Origin: Bacteroidales bacterium
Lineage (GTDB): Bacteria > Bacteroidota > Bacteroidia > Bacteroidales > Muribaculaceae
NCBI GenBank assembly: GCA_014800245.1
Contig: JAAVGM010000028.1
Coordinates: forward strand, 1-43,752
Length of the DNA: 43,752 nucleotides
Direction of reading: 5' to 3'
Shown: piece after piece, positions 27,547 to 36,221 of the stretch
Layout of the letters: each line of letters starts with the position of its first letter
How positions within the stretch are numbered: the first letter of the stretch is position 1
The notes under the pieces: model-generated
Database searches by the model: none
Told to the model about the DNA's origin: nothing
The model's input: the letters and a program-made list of their open reading frames with translations, nothing else
Position numbers and translations under genes: made by a program

Positions 27547-28140
27547 ATGAAACAGAAATTTGATATAATAAGAAGCCGCTGTGTGCCTCTCCCTCTTGAG
27601 AATGTCGATACCGACCAGATCATACCCGCCCGCTTTCTGAAAGCCACCACCCGCGAAGAGAGTTTCTTTGGAGAAAATCTTTTCCGCGACTGGAGATATA
27701 ATCCCGACGGGAGCGAAAACAAAGATTTTGTGCTCAACGATCCCACCTATAGCGGAGAGATTCTTGTGGCAGGAAAAAATTTCGGCAGCGGATCGAGCCG
27801 CGAACATGCCGCATGGGCAATAGCCGGATATGGTTTCCGAGTGGTGATCAGCAGTTTCTTTGCCGATATACATAAGAACAATGAACTGAACAATTTCGTG
27901 CTTCCTGTGGTGGTGAGCGAAGAATTCCTTGCCGAGCTCTTCAAGAGCATTAAGGAGAATCCGCAGATGGAAGTGGAGGTGAATCTTCCCGAGCAGACTG
28001 TCACCAACACAGCTACAGGCAGAAGCGAGAAGTTCGAAATCAATGGCTACAAGAAATATTGTCTGATGAACGCTCTCGACGATATAGATTTCCTGCTTGA
28101 AAATAAAGAGAAGACTGAAAGTTACGAGGCAAAAGCGTAA
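27547..28140 (+). CDS. leuD: 3-isopropylmalate dehydratase small subunit
   Basis: A 197-residue swivel-domain subunit, partner of LeuC. It has 'PLPLENVDTDQIIPARFLK' at the N-terminus and the active-site loop 'GKNFGSGSSREHAAWAI'. It follows leuC by 9 bases, as expected for a stoichiometric complex, and precedes the second LeuA-like gene by 55 bases. Confidence 0.97.
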   Translation: MKQKFDIIRSRCVPLPLENVDTDQIIPARFLKATTREESFFGENLFRDWRYNPDGSENKDFVLNDPTYSGEILVAGKNFGSGSSREHAAWAIAGYGFRVVISSFFADIHKNNELNNFVLPVVVSEEFLAELFKSIKENPQMEVEVNLPEQTVTNTATGRSEKFEINGYKKYCLMNALDDIDFLLENKEKTESYEAKA

Positions 28141-28195
28141 TAAAATAGGTGAAAAACCCTTAAACTGTAAAAATAGAAACTATTAAGCTATTTGA

Positions 28196-29743
28196 ATGAG
28201 AAGCTATTCAAGAGAAATAGAGATTATGGACACCACTCTTCGCGATGGCGAGCAGACGAGTGGTGTCAGCTTTGTGCCTCATGAGAAGCTGATGATAGCG
28301 CGTGCGCTTCTCAAAGATCTGAATGTAGATAGGATAGAGGTTGCATCCGCCCGTGTCTCGAAAGGGGAAAAAGAAGCTGTGAGCCGTATCTGTCGATGGG
28401 CATCAGCAGCCGGATGTCTCGACAGGGTGGAGGTGCTGGGCTTTGTGGATAATGGAGTCTCCCTCGATTGGATAGAGGAGTGTGGATGCAAGGTGATAAA
28501 TCTTCTGTGCAAAGGATCCGAGAATCATTGCCGCAACCAGCTGAAGAAAACTCCCGAAGATCATTTCGAGGATGTGAAGCGCAATATTGAGATGGCTCAT
28601 AAAAGAGGGATAGCGGTGAATGTCTATCTTGAAGATTGGAGCAACGGGATAAAGAATTCTCCCGACTATGTCTATTCAATGATAGATGCTCTCAAGGATT
28701 GCGGAATAAAGAGATTCATGCTTCCCGACACACTCGGTATCCTTAATCCCCTCGAACTTCTTATGATCATGAAGAAGATTGTAAGAAAATATCCCGAAAT
28801 ACATTTTGATTTCCATGCCCATAACGACTACGACCTTGCCATTTCCAATGTATTGGCGGCTGTATTGGGAGGATGCCAAGGGATTCATACGGCAGTGAAC
28901 GGACTTGGCGAACGGGCCGGAAATGCACCCTTGGCGAGTGTGCAGGCTATTTTGAAGGATCAGTTTAATGCCAAGACCAACATTGTGGAGAGTCGTCTAA
29001 ATGATGTGAGCCGGATGGTGGAGACCTATTCCGGCATTCCGATCCCGCCTAACCGACCGATCACGGGGGAAAGTGTATTCACTCAGGTGGCCGGAGTGCA
29101 TGCCGACGGCGACAACAAGGCAAAGCTATATTATAACGACCTTCTTCCCGAAAGATTCGGAAGGAAGAGGGAATATGCTTTGGGTAAAAATTCAGGCAAA
29201 GCGAATATTCTCCGCAATCTTGAAGAATTGGGTCTTGAACTCAATCCCGAAGAGACAAAGATGGTGACCAATCGTATCATCGAGTTGGGGGATAAGAAAG
29301 AGGTGGTGACACAGGAAGATCTTCCCTTTATTGTGGCGGATGTTCTCAACACTTCTGCAGATGAGGAGAATGTGTCGCTTGTAAACTATATGCTGAGTAC
29401 GGCGTATGGACTTGAGCCCCACGCCTCTATCAAACTCCGTATCAATGGAGAGATGTATGAGGAGAGTGCATCGGGAAGCGGTGCATTTGATGCGCTGATG
29501 CGAGCAGTGAAAAAGATTTATAAAGAGAAGCTTGGAAGAAGATTCCCTCATCTTTCCAATTATACGGTCACTATACCCCCCGGCGGCCGGACCGATGCAC
29601 TCGTGCAGACCTGCATCACATGGGAATGGGAAGATAAGATATATCGCACGCGCGGACTCAGCGCCGATCAGACAGAGGCGGCTGTAAAAGCCACGATAAA
29701 GATGCTTAACCTGATGGAAAGCAAATTAACCACAAATGATTAA
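28196..29743 (+). CDS. Second LeuA-like DRE-TIM synthase (2-isopropylmalate or citramalate synthase type)
   Basis: A 515-residue member of the 2-isopropylmalate/citramalate/homocitrate synthase superfamily. It has '[17 protein letters not shown]', metal-site '[15 protein letters not shown]', '[15 protein letters not shown]', and a C-terminal LeuA-type regulatory domain with '[14 protein letters not shown]' (about 390-505). It is clearly diverged from the operon's leuA, including '[13 protein letters not shown]' where LeuA has '[13 protein letters not shown]'. An analogous second gene sits in leucine operons of Bacteroides. It could make (R)-citramalate from pyruvate, feeding isoleucine synthesis through LeuCDB, or be a second isopropylmalate synthase with different feedback. 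Substrate choice cannot be settled from the sequence. Confidence 0.85.
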   Translation: MRSYSREIEIMDTTLRDGEQTSGVSFVPHEKLMIARALLKDLNVDRIEVASARVSKGEKEAVSRICRWASAAGCLDRVEVLGFVDNGVSLDWIEECGCKVINLLCKGSENHCRNQLKKTPEDHFEDVKRNIEMAHKRGIAVNVYLEDWSNGIKNSPDYVYSMIDALKDCGIKRFMLPDTLGILNPLELLMIMKKIVRKYPEIHFDFHAHNDYDLAISNVLAAVLGGCQGIHTAVNGLGERAGNAPLASVQAILKDQFNAKTNIVESRLNDVSRMVETYSGIPIPPNRPITGESVFTQVAGVHADGDNKAKLYYNDLLPERFGRKREYALGKNSGKANILRNLEELGLELNPEETKMVTNRIIELGDKKEVVTQEDLPFIVADVLNTSADEENVSLVNYMLSTAYGLEPHASIKLRINGEMYEESASGSGAFDALMRAVKKIYKEKLGRRFPHLSNYTVTIPPGGRTDALVQTCITWEWEDKIYRTRGLSADQTEAAVKATIKMLNLMESKLTTND

Positions 29744-29807
29744 TAGAACAATAAGGGGATCATCGAGGATAAAAGAGATTGCGCCTTATTGTAATAAAGA
29801 TATTTCT

Positions 29808-30869
29808 ATGGATTTAAAAATTGCAGTATTGCCCGGCGATGGGATCGGGCCTGAGATTTCAGCAGTCGGTGTGGATGTCATGACTGCCGTATGTGAAAAG
29901 TTTGGTCATAAGGTATCTTATGAATATGCGATATGCGGTGCGGATGCAATCGACAAGGTAGGGGATCCGTTCCCCGAGGAGACCTATGAAATATGCAAGA
30001 ATGCGGACGCTGTGCTTTTCTCAGCTGTAGGCGATCCTAAATTTGACAATGACCCCACGGCGAAGGTACGCCCCGAGCAGGGTTTGCTTGCCATGCGTAA
30101 GAAATTGGGCCTATTTGCCAATATCCGACCTGTAGAGACCTTTAAATGCCTCATCCATAAATCTCCGCTCAGAGCCGAGTTGGTGGAGGGTGCCGATTTC
30201 ATCTGCATCCGAGAGCTGACAGGAGGAATGTATTTCGGAGAGAAATATCAGGATGATGAGAAAGCATACGACACCAACTATTACACTCGCCCCGAGATTG
30301 AGCGAATCCTAAAGGTTGGATTTGAATATGCCATGAAGCGACGCAAGCATCTCACTGTTGTGGATAAAGCCAATGTGCTTGCTTCGAGCCGCCTTTGGAG
30401 AAAGGTGGCGCAGGAGATGGAAAGCTCCTATCCGGAGGTAACGACAGATTATATGTATGTTGACAATGCCGCGATGCGAATGATACAAGAGCCAAAATTC
30501 TTCGATGTGATGGTCACAGAAAACACATTCGGAGATATCCTGACAGATGAGGGTTCTGTTATCAGCGGGTCGATGGGTCTTCTTCCCTCGGCTTCGACAG
30601 GGGAAAGCACACCGGTGTTTGAACCTATCCATGGATCTTGGCCCCAGGCAAAAGGCTTGAACATAGCCAATCCGTTGGCACAGGTTCTTTCCGTGGCGAT
30701 GCTCTTTGAATATTTCGATCTTAAAGAAGAGGGAGCGTTGATACGTCAGGCAGTGAATGCTTCGCTCGATGCCAATGTGCGCACACCCGAGATTCAGGTA
30801 GAAGGGGGAGAGAAATATGGCACAAAAGAGATAGGCCAATGGCTCGTGGAATATATCAAGAAAGCTTGA
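29808..30869 (+). CDS. leuB: 3-isopropylmalate dehydrogenase
   Basis: A 353-residue NAD-dependent decarboxylating dehydrogenase completing the leucine branch. It begins '[15 protein letters not shown]', has the substrate-binding arginines in '[12 protein letters not shown]' and '[12 protein letters not shown]', the catalytic Lys in '[14 protein letters not shown]', and the metal-binding aspartates in '[15 protein letters not shown]'. The frame is open to an ATG at 29736 overlapping the preceding gene, but the ATG at 29808 gives the canonical N-terminus and length, so I chose it. It is the last gene of the operon, before the terminator at 30898. Confidence 0.95.
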   Translation: MDLKIAVLPGDGIGPEISAVGVDVMTAVCEKFGHKVSYEYAICGADAIDKVGDPFPEETYEICKNADAVLFSAVGDPKFDNDPTAKVRPEQGLLAMRKKLGLFANIRPVETFKCLIHKSPLRAELVEGADFICIRELTGGMYFGEKYQDDEKAYDTNYYTRPEIERILKVGFEYAMKRRKHLTVVDKANVLASSRLWRKVAQEMESSYPEVTTDYMYVDNAAMRMIQEPKFFDVMVTENTFGDILTDEGSVISGSMGLLPSASTGESTPVFEPIHGSWPQAKGLNIANPLAQVLSVAMLFEYFDLKEEGALIRQAVNASLDANVRTPEIQVEGGEKYGTKEIGQWLVEYIKKA

Positions 30870-30897
30870 TAAGAGATTGAAAATAAGAATAAAATAA

Positions 30898-30945
30898 AAG
30901 AAAACGGAGATGCAAACCATGCTTGTATCTCCGTTTTCTTATCTA
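30898..30945. terminator. Bidirectional terminator after leuB and the MATE gene
   Basis: Arms 30898-30915 and 30923-30940 pair over 18 positions with one G-T/A-C type mismatch (core AAAACGGAGAT). Both flanks give T-rich tails, fitting convergent genes. Confidence 0.85.
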
Positions 30946-30980
30946 TGCTATAAACTTTGCTGATTTTATTGGATGGACTC

Positions 30981-32504
30981 TTATTCCGACCCTAACCCCG
31001 AATCGGATTGGAAAGCTTCGGAAGATTCGGGAACGGATTGCGAGTCATGCTTCAGACCATGTTTAAGCCATGCACCCGAAGCGAGTCGCCAAAGGAAGAT
31101 AGCCCCTCGAAAACAAAGCTCGATACACATTGCAAGCCATACACCATTAAGCCCCATAGTGCCGGCAAGAATGGCAGCCAAAGGGACACGCACCAGCCAG
31201 ATGCTGGAGAAATTCATTATAGCCGGAACCACCGTATCGCCGACCCCGACCATCACTCCGTATCCTACAATCGCCGCCGCAAACATAGGCTCTGCCCATG
31301 CCTCAATCCTTAATGACGAAGACCCTAAATCCTGAATCTCTTTTACCGGGGTGAGCAGCGACATGACATCCGGCGCCCATATCCAGAGAGCTATACCCAT
31401 TACCCCCATGATTGCCATTCCAAGCCCGACAGTGAGCCAACCAAACTGCTTGGCGAGAGGTTTTCTCCCTGCTCCATAGCTTTGCCCTGTCAGTGTGGTG
31501 GCGGCATCCGCAATTCCATATCCCGGCATATAGCAAAGAGCCTCCGCCGTGACGGCAAAAGAATTAGCCGCAATGGCAAACACTCCCAATGGAGCAACGA
31601 TAATCGTAATCATGATTTGCGCACCGCAGATCACAGCATGTTCCAATGTCATAGGAGCTGCAATACGGAGAGCATTATGCAAGATTGAACCCGAAGGGAT
31701 CCATCGATCTCTTTTTTTCTTATGTTGAGATTCCGAAGAAGAGAGTGAAGATTCTTTCTTAATTCTGAATTTACCCAAGAAAGCAATTCTTTTTTCGCGA
31801 GTAGTGGCATACCAAAGCACCGAGGCGGCCGTAACGATTTCGGCTCCGACCGTTCCGAGGGCGGCCCCTAACACGCCAAGGTCGGCACCCGGCATCATGA
31901 GATGCATCCCGGCAAACGATATTTCCCGGGTAGGGAAAATCAGGAAGAAATTGAAGATCACATCAAGGATGCACATCATCACATTCAGACCGCCGGCCAC
32001 CACCATATTCCCTGCAGCCCGCAACGCTCCGCTTCCAAGATAATTAAGCGTAAGAATCGGCAGCGCAGCCACAAAAACAGCGAAATAGAGGGTGGCGTCG
32101 CTACATACTGTATCTGTCCCTCCGAGCCAATGAGGCAACGGACCGGCAATTATCAGACCTATCAGTCCTACGATAACTCCAAAAAGGAAAGAGCCAGTGA
32201 TTCCTTGACGGAAAATCCTCTTAGCCGATTCATGATCGGCGGCTCCGATGCGATGAGCTATCTGCACCGAGAAACCGACAGTGGCAGCCGAGCAGACACC
32301 CCAGAAAAGCCAAAGACTCGTGGAGACAAGCCCGACCGCAGCCGAAGGATCCGCTCCCAAGCGTCCGACCATAGCCGCATCAATATATTGCATCAAAATG
32401 CTCGATAGCTGCGCAATGATTGCCGGCCACGCAAGACGCGCGGTCAAAGACAGCCGTTGGCGGAACGTCAACGGCTGTCCGGATGATATGAGTTCGATAT
32501 TCAA
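30981..32504 (-). CDS. MATE-family efflux transporter
   Basis: A 507-residue inner-membrane protein with about 12 hydrophobic helices in two halves joined by a basic, serine-rich cytoplasmic loop ('KKESSLSSSESQHKKKRDRW', about 250-270). MATE hallmarks include 'AWPAIIAQLSSILMQYIDAAMVGRLG' in helix 1 and 'PGYGIADAATTLTGQSYGAG' at the start of the second half. These transporters export drugs or metabolites using Na+ or H+ gradients. The polar, acidic C-terminal tail of about 30 residues is an add-on. It begins 4 bases after the MalY gene stop, so it is the third gene of a leftward operon. Confidence 0.93.
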   Translation of the reverse strand: MNIELISSGQPLTFRQRLSLTARLAWPAIIAQLSSILMQYIDAAMVGRLGADPSAAVGLVSTSLWLFWGVCSAATVGFSVQIAHRIGAADHESAKRIFRQGITGSFLFGVIVGLIGLIIAGPLPHWLGGTDTVCSDATLYFAVFVAALPILTLNYLGSGALRAAGNMVVAGGLNVMMCILDVIFNFFLIFPTREISFAGMHLMMPGADLGVLGAALGTVGAEIVTAASVLWYATTREKRIAFLGKFRIKKESSLSSSESQHKKKRDRWIPSGSILHNALRIAAPMTLEHAVICGAQIMITIIVAPLGVFAIAANSFAVTAEALCYMPGYGIADAATTLTGQSYGAGRKPLAKQFGWLTVGLGMAIMGVMGIALWIWAPDVMSLLTPVKEIQDLGSSSLRIEAWAEPMFAAAIVGYGVMVGVGDTVVPAIMNFSSIWLVRVPLAAILAGTMGLNGVWLAMCIELCFRGAIFLWRLASGAWLKHGLKHDSQSVPESSEAFQSDSGLGSE

Positions 32505-32508
32505 AATT

Positions 32509-33687
32509 CTATCCCTTTCTTAATTCTTTCTTCAACCAATTTATAATCCGGTCGAGACCTTCTTCAAGACGAGCATGGGATGTGGCGATATTAATACGTA
32601 TATATCCTTCGTCGCCATACATCTCGCTGCAATTCACCCACACCTTCGCCTCGCGGAGCATACGCTCCTCAATCTTCTCGGCAGAGATGCCCAAGGCACG
32701 GACATCCACCCACGGGAGATATGTGGCTTCCAGACGGGCCACCGGACACTCCGGCAATTCATTCTTGAACCGGGAGACAAGCATATCATAGTTAGCCCAA
32801 AGATATTCACGCAATGCGCTCAGCCATTCATACCCTTCCTCCGAATATGAAGCCTTAAGAGCCACGGGACCGAAGGGGTTGACGTCGCACACCTCATTAA
32901 TATTCACCGCACGATCCACTTTCCCCTTCACCTCATCATCGGGAGTGATGATGTTGGCAATCTGCAGACCGGCAGTGTTGAAGGCTTTCGAAGGAGAAAG
33001 ACACACCACCGCCCGGTCATCAATCTTGCCATAGGGGTAATATTCCTTACCCGGCTTCGTTAGTTCGCAATGAATCTCATCGCTGACCACTCTCACGTTA
33101 TTTCTGCGACAAATCTCAGCCACTCTTTCTAATTCCGAGCGAGTCCAAAGCCTGCCGGCAGGATTGTGGGGATTGCAAAGGAGCATGAGATCCACATCAT
33201 CTTGAGATGCAGCCCTCTCCAAAGCATCGAAATCCATTGAATAAGAGAATGTGCCATCCTCAAAATCCATGCGTTTCAATGGAGCCTCCACAATACGGCA
33301 ACCATTATTTCGGATTGAAGAGAAAAAGCAATTATATACAGGAGTCTGCACAATCACCCCGTGACCTTCCGGAACAAGAGCCTTGATGATAGCCGAAATA
33401 GCAGGGACCACTCCCGGCACAGCTATCACAGCATCACGCTCAAAGAAATAATCATGACGCGATGCAAACCATTCAGTAAGGGCGTGGTAATAGTCATCCC
33501 CAAGAAGAGTATAGCCGAACACTCCATGATCCACTCTCTTTTCAAGAGCGCGAATCACATTAGGGGCGGTATTGAAATCCATGTCGGCCACCCAGAGAGG
33601 GATAATGTCGTCGGCAGGGGCTTCATCCCATTTCATCGAACCCGAACCTCGACGGTCGGGGACGTAATCAAACCAACTTCTCTCCAT
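32509..33687 (-). CDS. MalY/PatB-type PLP-dependent aminotransferase or cystathionine beta-lyase
   Basis: A 392-residue fold-type I PLP enzyme. Signature segments are 'PLWVADMDFNTAPNVIRAL' and 'FGYT' near the N-terminus, 'NPHNPAGRLWTRSEL', 'VVSDEIHCEL', and the PLP lysine K234 in 'LSPSKAFNTAGLQ'. The C-terminal arginine is in 'YIRINIATSHARLEE'. The MalY/PatB group cleaves cystathionine or cysteine C-S bonds; some act as aminotransferases. It sits between a DUF3737 gene (3-base gap) and a MATE exporter (4-base gap), so all three are coupled. The cytoplasmic location is inferred. Confidence 0.92.
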   Translation of the reverse strand: MERSWFDYVPDRRGSGSMKWDEAPADDIIPLWVADMDFNTAPNVIRALEKRVDHGVFGYTLLGDDYYHALTEWFASRHDYFFERDAVIAVPGVVPAISAIIKALVPEGHGVIVQTPVYNCFFSSIRNNGCRIVEAPLKRMDFEDGTFSYSMDFDALERAASQDDVDLMLLCNPHNPAGRLWTRSELERVAEICRRNNVRVVSDEIHCELTKPGKEYYPYGKIDDRAVVCLSPSKAFNTAGLQIANIITPDDEVKGKVDRAVNINEVCDVNPFGPVALKASYSEEGYEWLSALREYLWANYDMLVSRFKNELPECPVARLEATYLPWVDVRALGISAEKIEERMLREAKVWVNCSEMYGDEGYIRINIATSHARLEEGLDRIINWLKKELRKG

Positions 33688-33690
33688 CTC

Positions 33691-34539
33691 TTAACCCTCC
33701 TTCACTTCAATCTTGCAATCGGCAGGCTGCTTGATATTCTCATCAATTATTATCTCCCCATAACCCTTGGCGCGAATCACACCCGAAGTAGGATTCTTCA
33801 CAGAGGGGATCACAGAATTAACATCGGCCTGAAGCGAGCTCTCCTCAAAAGCGAGGTCGCTATCCTCAGCCATTGTACAATTCTCCATCACGAGATTCTC
33901 GCAATAGCACAAGGGTTGTGTTCCCGATAACTTGCAATTGATGAGATGAAGATTCTTTGAATGCCAGCCGAGATATTCGCCATTGATTTCAGAATCTATT
34001 ACGGTTACATTCTCAGTGTTCCAGAAAGCATCCTTTGAATTGATAGTGGCATTTCGAATCACTACATTCTTGCAATACTGGAAAGAGTAATTTCCATCCT
34101 GATGATAGTCGTCGATTTCGATATTCTCGCAGTGCATGAAAATATAGTCAGCGTGGGCCACTTCAACCTTGTGAAGATTAATGTTGCGGCAATGCCATAG
34201 AGTCTCCTGGGCATTTGGTATCTTCACCTGATCGAGGATAATCCCCGACATCTCGCGGAACATCTTGGGAGCCTCAACCAGAGTATCGGTCATCTGCAAC
34301 CCTTTCGAATACCAGAGGGCAGCGCGGGCACCCTCAGTGAAGAGACAATTCCGGATAATGAAATTGTCAACATGCCAGAAAGGATACTTCCCTTCAAAAC
34401 GGCAATCGATAGCCTCGATATCGCTGCATTCCTTAAGAGCTGATTCCCCGGCGTGGATTGTAACATTTACAAGTTTAAGATCGCGGGAAGCGAATAGTGG
34501 ACGTTCGCCTCCAAATTCAGTGTTTTCTATGGTTCTCAT
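33691..34539 (-). CDS. DUF3737 right-handed beta-helix protein
   Basis: A 282-residue protein built almost entirely of short parallel beta-helix coils with the repeating pattern 'NxxIxxCxxxx...ALWxSKxLxxxxx' ('FWHVDNFIIRNCLF', 'TLWHCRNINLHKVEVA', 'FQYCKNVVIRNATI', 'AFWNTENVTVIDSEI'). This matches the DUF3737 family. There is no signal peptide, so it is cytoplasmic. Repeating W/H/C/N positions line one face of the helix. The function of the family is unknown. It is the first gene of the operon with the MalY enzyme and the MATE transporter, divergent from the MBOAT operon. Confidence 0.9.
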   Translation of the reverse strand: MRTIENTEFGGERPLFASRDLKLVNVTIHAGESALKECSDIEAIDCRFEGKYPFWHVDNFIIRNCLFTEGARAALWYSKGLQMTDTLVEAPKMFREMSGIILDQVKIPNAQETLWHCRNINLHKVEVAHADYIFMHCENIEIDDYHQDGNYSFQYCKNVVIRNATINSKDAFWNTENVTVIDSEINGEYLGWHSKNLHLINCKLSGTQPLCYCENLVMENCTMAEDSDLAFEESSLQADVNSVIPSVKNPTSGVIRAKGYGEIIIDENIKQPADCKIEVKEG

Positions 34540-34633
34540 TATTTTGTAGATTAAAAAGCTATTTGAGTCAAAGCTGTTTTATAATTATAACACTTTAGAA
34601 TGCATTTTTATTTTATTTTATCTCCTATTTCAT

Positions 34634-34664
34634 TTTGAATAGAATTATATATGTGTTAATTTTG
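34634..34664 (+). promoter_or_regulatory. Promoter of the MBOAT operon (TTTG-19-TAATTTTG)
   Basis: TTTG at 34634-34637 and TAATTTTG at 34657-34664 with 19 bases between match the Bacteroidales consensus exactly. The transcript would start near 34670, about 45 bases before the ATG at 34717. Confidence 0.75.
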
Positions 34665-34716
34665 CAAGTCAAAATAACATAAGATAAAAACACAAAGCAA
34701 AAATTAAAAAATTCAG

Positions 34717-36210
34717 ATGGTATTTTCTGACTTATTCTTTATATTTGTCTTTCTGCCGTCGTTTGTAGTGATCTATCTCATCGCGGCATGGCTTGATAAG
34801 AAGGTGTTCTTCCGGCAGAAAGAGGGGGTGATCCTATTCGACGACGACCCTCATAAATCGGGCTATCAGCACCCCGGATTCATCGCACGAAACATCGCGC
34901 TCGTGATTTTCTCCCTGTTGTTTTATGCGTGGGGCGAGCCGGTGTATATCTTCCTGATGATAATCTGCGTGATAATAAATTATTTGTGCGGATTGTCGAT
35001 AGCTGCCACCTCAAAGCTGCGGAAGATGTGGCTTGTAATAGGCTTGATTCTTAATCTTGCAATCCTCGGCACATTCAAATATCTTGGATTCTTCAACGAC
35101 CTATTGGTGTCGGTCGGGATTGATTTCGGCGCTCCCAAACTTGCACTTCCGATCGGTATCAGTTTCTATATTTTCCAATCGATATCCTATCTTGTGGATG
35201 TATATCGCAAGGAATCACCCGTTCAGAGGAATTTCTTCAATCTTCTTCTCTACATCTCCATGTTCCCCCAGCTGATAGCCGGGCCGATCGTGCGTTACGG
35301 CACAGTGGCACACGAGATTAAAGACCGCCATATCTCCGCCAACGACTTCATGGAGGGCTCCTATCGATTCTTTATCGGATTGGGAAAGAAGGTGGTGCTT
35401 GCCAATATTCTTTCAGAGATAGCCACACGTTTTCTTGCCGATGGAGTGGAGAACCTTTCAATTTGGGGCGCATGGATAGGGATGTTGGCCTTCACATTGC
35501 AGATATATTTTGATTTCTCAGGATATTCCGACATGGCAATCGGAATGGGACGCGCCATGGGATTCCATTTCAATGAGAACTTCAATCATCCCTACTGCTG
35601 CAATTCTGTGACAGATTTCTGGCGTCGATGGCATATGTCGCTCGGATCTTTCTTCCGCGACTACACCTATATCCCGATGGGAGGCAACAGACGACACCAG
35701 ATGATCAACTTGCTTACTGTATGGTTTCTTACCGGTATGTGGCATGGTGCAAGCTGGAACTTTATCCTCTGGGGACTCTATTTCGGTCTGATATTAGTGA
35801 TCGAGAAATATGCCATATTGAAAGTGGCTCATAAGATACCCGCTTTCCTTATGCACATTTATGCCCTGATTATAGTAGTTGTAGGGTGGGGGATATTCTA
35901 TTTCGATAATTTCGACAATATGAAATTATGGTTCAGCTCCGCCTTCGGACAGCGGGCATTGGAATTTTCGATAGTGGAAGAAACAGCCTTGACCGATTAT
36001 TTCTGGATATGGGTTGTGGCTTTGATATTCTGTATCCCTTTGCGCAGATGGGTAGAGAACGGATTTGCAAAGATTCTTCCTCAGCACTCGGCAGGCGGCA
36101 ATTACATTGATGCCACTCTCAAGGCTTTTGCCTCATTGATTATCCTTGTGTTGTGTGTCACCCTTCTTGTCGGAGCCACCAACAACGCATTCATCTATAC
36201 TCGTTTTTAA
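34717..36210 (+). CDS. MBOAT-family membrane O-acyltransferase (AlgI/DltB-like)
   Basis: A 497-residue multi-pass inner-membrane protein. Family hallmarks are 'PIGISFYIFQSISYLVDVYR', 'YISMFPQLIAGPIVRYG', 'FWRRWHMSLGSFFRDYTYIP' and 'FLTGMWHGASWNFILWGLYFG', the last with the conserved catalytic His343. AlgI-type proteins move acyl, usually acetyl, groups across the membrane and hand them to a partner that acylates exported glycans; DltB does so for D-alanine. The next gene, 11 bases downstream, encodes the usual DHHW/AlgJ-like partner. The target glycan here is unknown; no polysaccharide synthesis genes are in the window. Confidence 0.94.
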   Translation: MVFSDLFFIFVFLPSFVVIYLIAAWLDKKVFFRQKEGVILFDDDPHKSGYQHPGFIARNIALVIFSLLFYAWGEPVYIFLMIICVIINYLCGLSIAATSKLRKMWLVIGLILNLAILGTFKYLGFFNDLLVSVGIDFGAPKLALPIGISFYIFQSISYLVDVYRKESPVQRNFFNLLLYISMFPQLIAGPIVRYGTVAHEIKDRHISANDFMEGSYRFFIGLGKKVVLANILSEIATRFLADGVENLSIWGAWIGMLAFTLQIYFDFSGYSDMAIGMGRAMGFHFNENFNHPYCCNSVTDFWRRWHMSLGSFFRDYTYIPMGGNRRHQMINLLTVWFLTGMWHGASWNFILWGLYFGLILVIEKYAILKVAHKIPAFLMHIYALIIVVVGWGIFYFDNFDNMKLWFSSAFGQRALEFSIVEETALTDYFWIWVVALIFCIPLRRWVENGFAKILPQHSAGGNYIDATLKAFASLIILVLCVTLLVGATNNAFIYTRF

Positions 36211-36221
36211 ATTGAAAAGAG

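Noticed and set aside
29736..29807. Upstream ATG for leuB overlapping the previous gene
   Set aside because: The extra 24 residues do not resemble LeuB; the ATG at 29808 gives the canonical start. Coupled translation from 29736 remains a minor alternative.
30309..30920. A 203-codon minus-strand frame opposite leuB
   Set aside because: It covers the conserved leuB coding region and the terminator; no family match was recognised.
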